Positions 1 through 5,886 of a stretch of 7,896 nucleotides of DNA are shown in pieces (positions within the stretch are counted from its first letter, which is position 1; every line of letters starts with the position of its first letter). Source of the stretch: an uncultured Nitrospina sp. (GTDB lineage: Bacteria > Nitrospinota > Nitrospinia > Nitrospinales > VA-1); assembly GCA_913044145.1 (NCBI GenBank), contig CAJWOD010000059.1, positions 1 to 7,896 on the forward strand. Reading direction: 5' to 3'. The position numbers were made by a program, and so were the translations under genes. The notes beneath the pieces were generated by a model, which had not been told where the DNA came from, did no database searches, and saw only the letters and a list, made by a program, of their open reading frames with translations.

Positions 1-153
1 AAAATTCTAATAAAAATGATGAAAGTAATTAAAAAACTCGGAAAAGAAAAAAAATATACAATGATTCTTGAGGAGAAAGTGGTCCTTTATCATGATCTAG
101 GCAATGATTTGACTGCTTTGGCAACCAAGACCTATGATCGAAGTAACAAGTAA
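1..153 (+). CDS. Skp/OmpH-family periplasmic chaperone, C-terminal end (partial)
   Basis: The first frame is open from the window edge to a TAA at 151-153 and gives the last 50 residues of a protein. The segment is Lys-rich, then has a beta-type stretch (YTMILEEKVVLY) and ends with a DLTALATKTYD-like tail. This matches the usual C-terminus of the Skp/OmpH family, where a long helical arm returns to the trimer body strand and the protein ends on a 'DLT' helix. Skp chaperones carry unfolded outer-membrane proteins through the periplasm to the BAM complex. The position just upstream of fabZ-lpxA supports the call, because ompH/skp commonly sits between bamA and the lpx genes. The start, signal peptide and most of the coiled-coil arm lie outside the window. 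The call rests on a short tail plus context, so it is good but not certain. Confidence 0.75.
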   Translation, partial: KILIKMMKVIKKLGKEKKYTMILEEKVVLYHDLGNDLTALATKTYDRSNK

Positions 154-171
154 TCTCTCCAACCAATTTTG

Positions 172-209
172 TTGCATAATCTCGTATTTTCATTTTTAAA
201 AATATGCAA
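172..209. repeat. AT-rich inverted repeat between ompH and fabZ
   Basis: TTGCATA at 172-178 is matched by its reverse complement TATGCAA at 203-209, and a perfect 12-bp palindrome ATTTTTAAAAAT lies between them at 192-203. The 89-bp gap (154-242) shows nothing else except the fabZ ribosome binding site. No T-tract follows, so it is not a convincing terminator. It could be a weak mRNA hairpin or chance in AT-rich DNA. Confidence 0.25.
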
Positions 210-242
210 TATTAAGAAGATTATTTAAAGGAAACGTTTCTT

Positions 243-674
243 ATGATGGATATCAATGAAATAAAAAATATCATTCCTCATCGGTATCCGTTTCTTCTTG
301 TAGATCGGATTATCGAATGTGATTTTGATTCTCGCATCGTAGGCATTAAAAATGTCACGGCAGATGAGCCGTTCTTTCAAGGTCATTTCCCAGAATTCCC
401 AGTTATGCCGGGAGTTCTTATTATTGAAGCCCTAGCGCAGACAGCTTGTATTCTAGGGTTCAAGATTCTTAAATTGGAGGGTCAGGGCACTGTATTTTTT
501 ACAGGTATTGATGGGGCTAAATTTAGAAAACCTGTAGTCCCGGGGGACCAGTTGCGCTTGGAACTAACAAAGATAAAACAACGAAAATCTATTTTTCGAT
601 TTGAAGGGAAAGCCTTTATTGAAGATGAGCTGGCGACCGAATGTACCATTCAAGCCATGATGGGTAAGAATTAA
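243..674 (+). CDS. fabZ: 3-hydroxyacyl-[acyl-carrier-protein] dehydratase FabZ
   Basis: FabZ dehydrates 3-hydroxyacyl-ACP to trans-2-enoyl-ACP in cytosolic type II fatty acid synthesis. It competes with LpxA and LpxD for 3-hydroxyacyl-ACP, which explains its common linkage to lpx genes. The protein is 143 residues, the normal length for this single hot-dog-fold family. The N-terminal PHRYPFLLVDR signature is at residues 12-22. The active-site region GHFPEFPVMPGVLIIEALAQ spans about 47-66, with catalytic His48 and Glu62. An AAAGGA ribosome binding site at 227-232 lies 10 nt before the ATG at 243. A second ATG follows at once at 246, so the true start could be one codon later. The site overlaps a palindrome GAAACGTTTC (231-240), probably by chance. 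lpxD, which often lies between ompH and fabZ, is not here. Confidence 0.96.
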   Translation: MMDINEIKNIIPHRYPFLLVDRIIECDFDSRIVGIKNVTADEPFFQGHFPEFPVMPGVLIIEALAQTACILGFKILKLEGQGTVFFTGIDGAKFRKPVVPGDQLRLELTKIKQRKSIFRFEGKAFIEDELATECTIQAMMGKN

Positions 675-757
675 TTTGGCAACAATAATTGTTTTAAGAA
701 TTAATTCAGTTTTTAAGAAGCTAAAACTAATTTGAAATTTTTATTCCTTTCTTAACC

Positions 758-1528
758 TTGACCATTCATTCAAGTTCAATCATTGATCCAGACTCAGAGC
801 TGGCAAAGGGTGTTACAGTCGGACCTTTTTCTATTATTGGTCCACATGCAAAGATTGGCAAAGGAACGGTCATTGGCTCGCATGTGTTAATAGAAGCCAA
901 CACAGTCATCGGCAAAAATTGTAAAATTTTTAATGGAGCATCTATCGGCGGCGAACCTCAAATTATGAACTTTGAGGATGTTTCTTCATCCGTAGAGATC
1001 GGTGATGGGACGGTGGTTCGTGAGTATGCAACCATTCATCGATCGGGATTTAAAGATGGTGTAACAACAGTTGGTAAAAACTGTCTGCTCATGGCATATT
1101 CTCATTTGGGCCATGATTGTAAATTGGGTGAACAGGTTGTTATTGTAAATGGCACAGGTTTGTCCGGGCATGTAATTGTTGAAGATCAGGCTTTCATCTC
1201 AGGTCTAGTTGGAATCCATCAATTTGTTCGAATTGGCAGAAATGCAATGGTAGGAGGAATGGCCGGAGTGAATCAAGATGTTTTACCTTTTTCATTAGTT
1301 GAAGGAACGCCAGCACGCTTATTGAGCGTTAATGTAGTAGGGTTGAAGAGAGCAAACTTTAAACCAGCCGTCCGGGCTGCTATAAAGAAAGCTTTTAAAA
1401 TAATTTCTAGCCCCGATATGAATACTAGTCAGGCTTTGAAGAAAATAAATTCAGAGATTGAAATGTGTGATGAAATTGACTATCTTTTAAATTTTATTAA
1501 AAACTCCAAAAGAGGAGTGACAAAGTAG
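758..1528 (+). CDS. lpxA: UDP-N-acetylglucosamine O-acyltransferase LpxA (or 3-amino-GlcNAc-specific variant)
   Basis: LpxA catalyses the first step of lipid A synthesis, moving a 3-hydroxyacyl chain from ACP to the 3-position of UDP-GlcNAc in the cytosol. The 256-residue length fits the family. Residues about 1-190 form the left-handed beta-helix, with hexapeptide repeats such as IGPHAKIGKGTVIG and IGKNCKI; a helical C-terminal domain follows (VGLKRANF onward). The SHLGHDC motif carries His119, equivalent to catalytic His125 of E. coli. IHQF contains His154 and SGHV contains His138. Gly167 in MVGGMAG aligns with the E. coli acyl-length ruler Gly173. The start is inferred as TTG at 758, because the frame upstream reaches a stop at 728 with no ATG or GTG and the N-terminus TIHSSSIID fits LpxA. 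No clear Shine-Dalgarno precedes it. The stop overlaps the next gene's start in TAGTG. Confidence 0.95.
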   Translation: MTIHSSSIIDPDSELAKGVTVGPFSIIGPHAKIGKGTVIGSHVLIEANTVIGKNCKIFNGASIGGEPQIMNFEDVSSSVEIGDGTVVREYATIHRSGFKDGVTTVGKNCLLMAYSHLGHDCKLGEQVVIVNGTGLSGHVIVEDQAFISGLVGIHQFVRIGRNAMVGGMAGVNQDVLPFSLVEGTPARLLSVNVVGLKRANFKPAVRAAIKKAFKIISSPDMNTSQALKKINSEIEMCDEIDYLLNFIKNSKRGVTK

Positions 1529-2487
1529 TGGGTAAGATTAAAGTTGGAGTTATTGGTGTTGGAAGAATGGGGACATATCATGTGGGTATTCTTTCCGAGT
1601 TACCAGAAGTAGAACTTGCTGCGGTTGTAGATATTGACTCTAAGAGCCGAAAGGTTATCGAGGAGAATTATGGCACTCCTGGTTTCGAAAATTATAAAGA
1701 TATTTATGGTAAGGTTGATGCCGCGGTGGTAGCCGTCCCTACTGGATTACATTTCCCTATCGCTAAAGATTTATTGAATGCGGGTATACATGTACTCCTT
1801 GAAAAACCCTGCGCCAACAATCTCGATCACGCTCGCGAACTTTTTCGGATTGCCGAGGACAAGGCTTTGACTTTACATATAGGTCATGTGGAGCGCTTTA
1901 ATGGAGCGGTTCAGGAGTTGCATAAAATTGTTGATTCTCCAATTTTTGTAGAGTGCAGACGTATGGGTCCTTTTACAGATCGGATTAAAGATGATGGCGT
2001 TGTCCTTGATATTATGATTCATGATATTGATATTATTTTAAATTTGATTCAATCTAAAGTAACCAAAATCTTTGTATTAGGATCTTCTATTTTTTCTACA
2101 AAAGATGACCTTGTAAATGCACAGCTTGAATTTGAAAATGGATGTATTGCAAATATTATAGCCAGTCGGGCCTCGCAGAATCAGATAAGGACCCTCTCTA
2201 TTACTCAAAAAGACTCCTTTGTAGTTCTTGATTACACAGATCAGGAAATTTATGTTCATAAAAAATCCTCTTCGGAGCATAAGCTGAGCAAAGACTCTTT
2301 AAGGTATAAGCAGGAATCGCATGTCGAGCGCATATTTGTTCATAAAGATAATCCTCTTAAATTAGAACTCAAGCATTTTCTAGATTGTGCAACGAATGGA
2401 AGTCCTCGGAAAGTAGCTATTGATAATGAGTTGTATTCTTTGGAGGTTGCCCTAAATATTCTTAGTCAGTTTAAAAGTAATCTCTAA
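1528..2487 (+). CDS. Gfo/Idh/MocA-family NAD(P)-dependent oxidoreductase, GnnA-like candidate
   Basis: The protein has 319 residues and the two-domain Gfo/Idh/MocA layout. The N-terminal Rossmann fold has the dinucleotide motif GVIGVGRMG at 7-15 and an acidic strand end VVDID (33-37). The family EKP motif is at 92-94, with Lys93 likely catalytic, followed by GHVERFN at 119-125. The substrate-side DIMIHDIDI motif spans 161-169 with His165. Members with GHVERFN beside lpxA include GnnA, which oxidises the 3-OH of UDP-GlcNAc so that GnnB can transaminate it to UDP-GlcNAc3N for LpxA. Position between lpxA and lpxI supports a UDP-GlcNAc-related substrate, but gnnB is not in the window, so the exact reaction is inferred. 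The GTG start overlaps the lpxA stop by one base. AGAGGAG at 1511-1517, 10 nt upstream, supports it and suggests translational coupling. Confidence 0.9.
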   Translation: MGKIKVGVIGVGRMGTYHVGILSELPEVELAAVVDIDSKSRKVIEENYGTPGFENYKDIYGKVDAAVVAVPTGLHFPIAKDLLNAGIHVLLEKPCANNLDHARELFRIAEDKALTLHIGHVERFNGAVQELHKIVDSPIFVECRRMGPFTDRIKDDGVVLDIMIHDIDIILNLIQSKVTKIFVLGSSIFSTKDDLVNAQLEFENGCIANIIASRASQNQIRTLSITQKDSFVVLDYTDQEIYVHKKSSSEHKLSKDSLRYKQESHVERIFVHKDNPLKLELKHFLDCATNGSPRKVAIDNELYSLEVALNILSQFKSNL

Positions 2488-2552
2488 ATCGAGGTTCTGA
2501 CTCTGCAAGAATTTTTTTACAGCCCCCCTTAACTTTTACCCGCATTTTGATT

Positions 2553-3368
2553 ATGCCTTCCAACCCTACAAAAAAAATTGGATTGATTGCTGGGGCAGGG
2601 GAAATTCCGATTTATTTTGCCAGGAAAGCTAGCCTAAATGGCACTCGACTAGTTAGCATTGGTTTTTCTGATGAAATTCAATCCAGCCTTTTTCCCTATT
2701 CAGAAAAATGTTATTCGTTTGGTATCGGCCAGCCTAGCAAAATTCTCGAAACCTTAAAAAAAAATGACGTTGAAGATTTATTGATATTAGGAAAAGTGGA
2801 TAAGAGCGTTATTTATAAACTTCAATTACCCGACTTAAAATTTATAAAGTTTCTAAAAAATAATATTTCACATGAAGATAAAACTTTACTTTTAGGGATG
2901 ATAGAGGAGCTCGAAAAAGAGGGGGTCCGCGTTCTGAGTCAGAAAGATTTTTTGTCTGAAATCTATCCCAAAAAAGGTGTTCTTACTCACCGCAAACCCT
3001 CGCCAAAAGAATTGGAGGACATTAAGTTTGGTTTTCCAATTGCGAAAAAACTAGCGGATATGGAAATAGGGCAAACTTTGGTTGTCAAAAACAAATCGGT
3101 AATCGCTGTTGAAGCTTTTGAAGGCACGGATAAAGCAATTCAGCGGGGATGCGAACTCACGCAGGGAAATTGCGTGGTTATAAAAGTCAGCAGAACAAAT
3201 CAGGATTATCGATACGATAGCCCTGGTATTGGTCCACAGACGATAAAAACTTTGATAGCAGGCGGGGCTTCTGTTTTAGCTTTAGAGGCCGAACGTGTTA
3301 TGGCAGTAGAGCAGGAGCAGGTCCTGAGAATGGCCGATGAAGCAAAGGTGGTTGTGGCATTTGTTTAA
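2553..3368 (+). CDS. lpxI: UDP-2,3-diacylglucosamine diphosphatase LpxI
   Basis: LpxI hydrolyses UDP-2,3-diacylglucosamine to 2,3-diacylglucosamine-1-phosphate (lipid X) plus UMP. It is the alternative to LpxH in many alphaproteobacteria, deltaproteobacteria and other phyla. The protein has 271 residues. The N-terminal LpxI_N domain begins KIGLIAGAGEIPIYFA (8-23). The C-terminal LpxI_C (former DUF1009) domain holds VEAFEGTDKAIQRG (186-199) and YRYDSPGIGPQTI (219-231). Asp222 probably corresponds to the essential Asp225 of Caulobacter LpxI. The end, with an SVLALEAERVM-like strand and an ADEAKVVVAFV tail, is typical. ATG at 2553 is chosen over an in-frame TTG at 2547, which adds only two residues. 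Neither has a recognisable Shine-Dalgarno. The gap from the preceding gene is 65 bp and no terminator is seen, so the operon probably continues. Confidence 0.95.
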   Translation: MPSNPTKKIGLIAGAGEIPIYFARKASLNGTRLVSIGFSDEIQSSLFPYSEKCYSFGIGQPSKILETLKKNDVEDLLILGKVDKSVIYKLQLPDLKFIKFLKNNISHEDKTLLLGMIEELEKEGVRVLSQKDFLSEIYPKKGVLTHRKPSPKELEDIKFGFPIAKKLADMEIGQTLVVKNKSVIAVEAFEGTDKAIQRGCELTQGNCVVIKVSRTNQDYRYDSPGIGPQTIKTLIAGGASVLALEAERVMAVEQEQVLRMADEAKVVVAFV

Positions 3369-3386
3369 TGCTTCATTAAATAGCTG

Positions 3387-4547
3387 ATGGGATTTATGAA
3401 TAAAGAAGAACCTCATTTCTTGATAGTAGCCGGTGAAGCATCCGGGGATTTGCATGGAGCTAAATTAGTACAAGCTTTATTGGACGTATACCCCAAAGCT
3501 CGATTTACAGGAATGGGGGGAGAACGCATGCGTGGTGCTGGCGTCCAGACCTTATTTGGAATTGAGCGTATGGGGGCTGTAGGATTTGTAGAAATCTTTT
3601 CCGACTTTGGCCATTATTTTGGGGTCTATCGCGGGTTAGTAAAAGAAATAGCATCGCTTAAATACACTGCAGTGATATTAATTGATTCTCCGACCTTGAA
3701 CCTCAGACTAGCGAAACACAGTCGAAAGCATAGTTGCCCTGTTTATTATTTTATCAGCCCTCAGGTTTGGGCATGGAGAAAGGGCAGAATAGAAGATATC
3801 CGTAAATCTGTGCATAAGATGTTTGTTATTTTGCCTTTTGAAGAAAAGATATATCAAGAAGCCGGAATCGATGCGGAATTTTTAGGCCACCCTTTTATTG
3901 ATGTGGTACATCCGACTCGAACCCGTGGAGATAGTTTGGAAAAGTTTGTATTAGATTCGCATAAAAAAATAGTAGGTCTTCTTCCAGGAAGCCGTATGAA
4001 TGAAATCAATTCTCTTCTGGATGAAATATTATTGGCAGCAGAAAAAGTTAAGAAGGAGATGGGCGAATGCCAATTCCTACTTCCTGTTGCCGATACAATT
4101 GACCCAGTTTTGATTCACCAAAAACTAGGTTCTAACCCATTGGATATAAAAATTTTAAAAGGTGAAACTTATAATGTGATGAACATCTGTGATGCTCTTA
4201 TTATAGCTTCGGGGTCCGCAACTCTTGAGGCTGGAATAATGGGCTGTCCTATGGTGATTATTTATAAGTTGAATCCCTTGACTTATTGGTTGGCCCTCAT
4301 GCTTATAAATACTCCTTATTATGGGTTGATTAACATCGTCGCAGGCGAAAGCGTTGTCCCAGAATTGATCCAGAGTAAGGCAAACGCAGAAAATATAGCC
4401 TCAGAAACATTAAAATTTTTAAAAAACCCTGAATATTGTCAGGAAATACAGAATCGGTTGTTACTCGTTCGTAACAAACTGGGCAGGCCAGGAGTGATGA
4501 AAGCCGTTGCGGCAAGCATAGTGGATTCGTTATCAAAGATACCTTAA
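3387..4547 (+). CDS. lpxB: Lipid-A-disaccharide synthase LpxB
   Basis: LpxB (GT19) condenses lipid X with UDP-2,3-diacylglucosamine to form the tetraacyl disaccharide 1-phosphate at the inner face of the inner membrane. The 386 residues compare with 382 in E. coli. The N-terminal GEASGDLHGA motif is at 16-25. ISPQVWAWR spans 123-131. PGSR at 200-203 gives Arg203, matching E. coli Arg201. The UDP-site SGSATLEAG follows, then CPMVIIYKLNPLTYWLA. Asp100 in IDSPTLN aligns with E. coli Asp98, but Thr103 stands where many homologues have a second Asp (E. coli Asp101). The start could be ATG 3387 or ATG 3396; a GGGA at 3389-3392 is too close to 3396 to decide, and the nine-base difference does not affect the fold. 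The gene lies 18 bp after lpxI and 1 bp before the next gene. Confidence 0.97.
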   Translation: MGFMNKEEPHFLIVAGEASGDLHGAKLVQALLDVYPKARFTGMGGERMRGAGVQTLFGIERMGAVGFVEIFSDFGHYFGVYRGLVKEIASLKYTAVILIDSPTLNLRLAKHSRKHSCPVYYFISPQVWAWRKGRIEDIRKSVHKMFVILPFEEKIYQEAGIDAEFLGHPFIDVVHPTRTRGDSLEKFVLDSHKKIVGLLPGSRMNEINSLLDEILLAAEKVKKEMGECQFLLPVADTIDPVLIHQKLGSNPLDIKILKGETYNVMNICDALIIASGSATLEAGIMGCPMVIIYKLNPLTYWLALMLINTPYYGLINIVAGESVVPELIQSKANAENIASETLKFLKNPEYCQEIQNRLLLVRNKLGRPGVMKAVAASIVDSLSKIP

Positions 4548-4548
4548 C

Positions 4549-5193
4549 ATGAAAAAATTTTTTTTTAATTATGTATTACCCTATATTCTATATGTATTGT
4601 TTTATCTATGGTGTGCGACACTGCGCATGAAGAACCTTAACAGCGAGGCGGAAGATCGAATAAAAAATTTGACCGGGCCTTATATTCTAACTTTGTGGCA
4701 TTGTAGAATATTTTATTTATTTTATTATTTAAGAAATCGTCCGGATTATTTTTTATTGATCAGCCCAAGCGTAGACGGAGATCTTCTGGCAAAGCTTGCA
4801 CGCTTGATGGGTTATTCTGTAATTCGCGGATCTACCTTTAAAAATGCAGTTCCTGCTGCCCGTTCACTTATTCGCGTATTACGAGATGGACAAAGAATTA
4901 TAATTATTGCAGATGGTTCCAGAGGTCCACGTTGTATTGCCCAATCTGGCTCGGTACAATTAGCAGGAATTACTAGACTACCTTTATTTCCAATGACTTT
5001 TGGATCAAATAATAAGATAATTTTAAATACTTGGGATCGTTTTATCCTTCCCCTTCCCTTTACCCGTTGCAATATAAATTTTGGATCTCCAATTTATCTT
5101 ACCTCACGTTCTTCAGAAGAGCAGGTCGAAGAAAAACGCGTAGAATTAGAATCTAGTTTGAAGCAACTAGACACAGAAAGTGAAACTGCTTAA
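4549..5193 (+). CDS. DUF374 lysophospholipid acyltransferase-family protein, LpxJ-like late lipid A acyltransferase candidate
   Basis: The 214-residue protein has one likely N-terminal membrane segment (about 4-22) followed by an LPLAT-type acyltransferase domain of the DUF374 family. Visible family motifs are TLWHCRIF (48-55, His51), SPSVDGDLLAK (72-82, Asp76 and Asp78), RGST (93-96), ADGSRGPR (121-128) and WDRF (162-165). The usual form of the fourth motif is PDGPRGPR, so Ala121 and Ser124 are departures from it. DUF374 includes LpxJ of epsilonproteobacteria, which adds a secondary acyl chain to the 3'-position of lipid A and differs from LpxL/LpxM. Position 1 bp after lpxB (TAA, C, ATG) supports a lipid A role and translational coupling; no Shine-Dalgarno is evident. 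A different acyl acceptor cannot be excluded. It is the last gene of the lipid A block. Confidence 0.85.
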   Translation: MKKFFFNYVLPYILYVLFYLWCATLRMKNLNSEAEDRIKNLTGPYILTLWHCRIFYLFYYLRNRPDYFLLISPSVDGDLLAKLARLMGYSVIRGSTFKNAVPAARSLIRVLRDGQRIIIIADGSRGPRCIAQSGSVQLAGITRLPLFPMTFGSNNKIILNTWDRFILPLPFTRCNINFGSPIYLTSRSSEEQVEEKRVELESSLKQLDTESETA

Positions 5194-5196
5194 AAA

Positions 5197-5225
5197 TTAA
5201 ACATTTACCTAGGTTAATTGTTTAA
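5197..5225. repeat. Inverted repeat 4 nt after the acyltransferase stop
   Basis: TTAAACA (5197-5203) and TGTTTAA (5219-5225) are perfect 7-bp complementary arms. The palindrome ACCTAGGT (5207-5214) sits in the middle, so the transcript could fold into an interrupted hairpin. Its place at the end of the lpx block suits a terminator, but it is AT-rich and followed by AAAAATC rather than a U-tract. A weak terminator, a 3'-end stabilising hairpin or a protein-binding site are all possible. Confidence 0.35.
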
Positions 5226-5246
5226 AAATCAGGCACAGGTTCGTGT

Positions 5247-5275
5247 TTGAATTTGAGGGGGGGGTATGGTATAGT
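5247..5275 (+). promoter_or_regulatory. Sigma-70-type extended -10 promoter for glnB, with G8 spacer tract
   Basis: A -35-like TTGAAT (5247-5252) is separated by exactly 17 bp from a -10-like TATAGT (5270-5275). A TG at 5267-5268 gives the extended -10 form TGGTATAGT. Transcription would start near 5282 and leave a leader of about 215 nt before glnB. The spacer contains eight consecutive G (5257-5264), a slippage-prone tract. This is prediction by consensus only; no other site in the gap is as good for sigma-70. Confidence 0.55.
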
Positions 5276-5496
5276 TTTTTCGCTTTTCAAACTCCTTTAA
5301 ATTTATAGACTTTTAGCTTGGCACCCTTTGATGTGCTGGCCCACACGGTTGGCATGAAAATTGAAGTCTTTTTAGGGTAAACGGTGTTGTTACGCAGTTT
5401 ATTAAGCAAATTAGTCAAGGTTACAGTATAAAAATCTGATTCCGAGATCGTCACCAAGCCCTGATCTATTCTGAACAAATTGGCTAGAGGTTACTT
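5276..5496 (+). other. Long untranslated leader / intergenic region before glnB
   Basis: This stretch completes the 303-bp gene-free gap. It contains two copies of TTGGCA (5318-5323 and 5349-5354), an imperfect dyad GCAC-N8-GTGC (5321-5324 and 5333-5336) and a sigma-54-like match, TGGCAT-N5-TTGAA. It also has a clear glnB ribosome binding site, AGAGG at 5486-5490, 6 nt before the ATG. Two tiny reading frames (8 codons each, starting at 5331 and 5354) lack ribosome binding sites and are not called. I recognise no known riboswitch fold. Confidence 0.4.
5350..5365 (+). promoter_or_regulatory. Weak sigma-54-like promoter candidate upstream of glnB
   Basis: TGGCAT (5350-5355), five bases, then TTGAA (5361-5365) reproduces the -24/-12 spacing of sigma-54 promoters with a good -24 element. 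The -12 element reads GA instead of the strongly conserved GC, which is a serious defect. Tandem sigma-70/sigma-54 promoters ahead of glnBA operons are known in some proteobacteria, and this is why it is listed. Confidence 0.2.
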
Positions 5497-5835
5497 ATGA
5501 AAAAGGTCGAGGCTATAATTAAGCCTTTCAAACTAGATGAAGTAAAAGATAAACTTAACCAGATTGGCATAAAAGGTATAACGGTTAGCGAGGTAAAAGG
5601 GTTTGGTCGGCAAAAAGGCCACACAGAACTATACCGTGGGGCAGAATATGTTGTAGATTTTCTTCCAAAGATAAAAATGGAGGTTGTTATCGCTGATAAT
5701 CAGGTGGAAGATGTGATCGACACGATTATGCAGGCAGCTCAGACGGGTAGAATTGGTGATGGAAAAATTTTTGTAATTGACCTTCAGGAAACCGTTCGTA
5801 TTCGCACAGGAGAACGAGGAGAAGATGCTGTTTGA
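5497..5835 (+). CDS. glnB: Nitrogen regulatory protein PII (GlnB)
   Basis: GlnB is a trimeric cytosolic signal protein that senses 2-oxoglutarate, ATP/ADP and, through GlnD uridylylation, glutamine. It then controls the GS adenylyltransferase GlnE and commonly NtrB. The 112 residues are exactly the usual length. The T-loop spans about 37-55 (GRQKGHTELYRGAEYVVDFL region), with uridylylation-site Tyr51 preserved as well as Tyr46. The B-loop nucleotide motif TGRIGDGKIF is at 83-92. The C-loop includes Arg101 and Arg103 in VRIRTGERG. The genes that follow, glnA and glnE, are its downstream targets. glnB has its own predicted promoter near 5247-5275 and a good ribosome binding site. GlnK is the main alternative, but linkage to glnA rather than amtB favours GlnB. 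No oddity is seen in conserved residues. Confidence 0.97.
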   Translation: MKKVEAIIKPFKLDEVKDKLNQIGIKGITVSEVKGFGRQKGHTELYRGAEYVVDFLPKIKMEVVIADNQVEDVIDTIMQAAQTGRIGDGKIFVIDLQETVRIRTGERGEDAV

Positions 5836-5886
5836 TCTTTAGCATATTTTTTTATAGTTTAATTTAGGTTAATAAATTCTTGGTTT

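Noticed and set aside
681..728. Short palindromes after fabZ (AACAAT-A-ATTGTT, GAATTAATTC, AGTTTT...AAAACT) as a terminator or operator
   Set aside because: All are AT-only or nearly so with 5-6 bp arms and no T-tract, as expected by chance in such sequence.
986..1171. Minus-strand frames lying inside lpxA, and similar ones inside the other genes
   Set aside because: They are antisense to strongly conserved coding sequence and show no family motif or initiation signal.
2496..2518. TTCT...AGAA followed by seven T as a terminator after the oxidoreductase gene
   Set aside because: The stem is only four base pairs with no GC-rich core, so it is too weak to call.
5319..5336. TTGGCACCC...GTGC as a sigma-54 promoter
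   Set aside because: The -24-like TGGCAC is good, but the next GC is three bases too far for the strict GG-N10-GC spacing.
5331..5380. Two overlapping 8-codon frames (ATG 5331 and ATG 5354) as leader peptides
   Set aside because: No Shine-Dalgarno, no run of regulatory codons and no attenuator-type terminator downstream.
5287..5478. Minus-strand reading frame of 63 codons in the glnB leader
   Set aside because: No ribosome binding site or recognisable motif, and the composition is unremarkable. It lies in a region better explained as leader sequence of the + strand operon.
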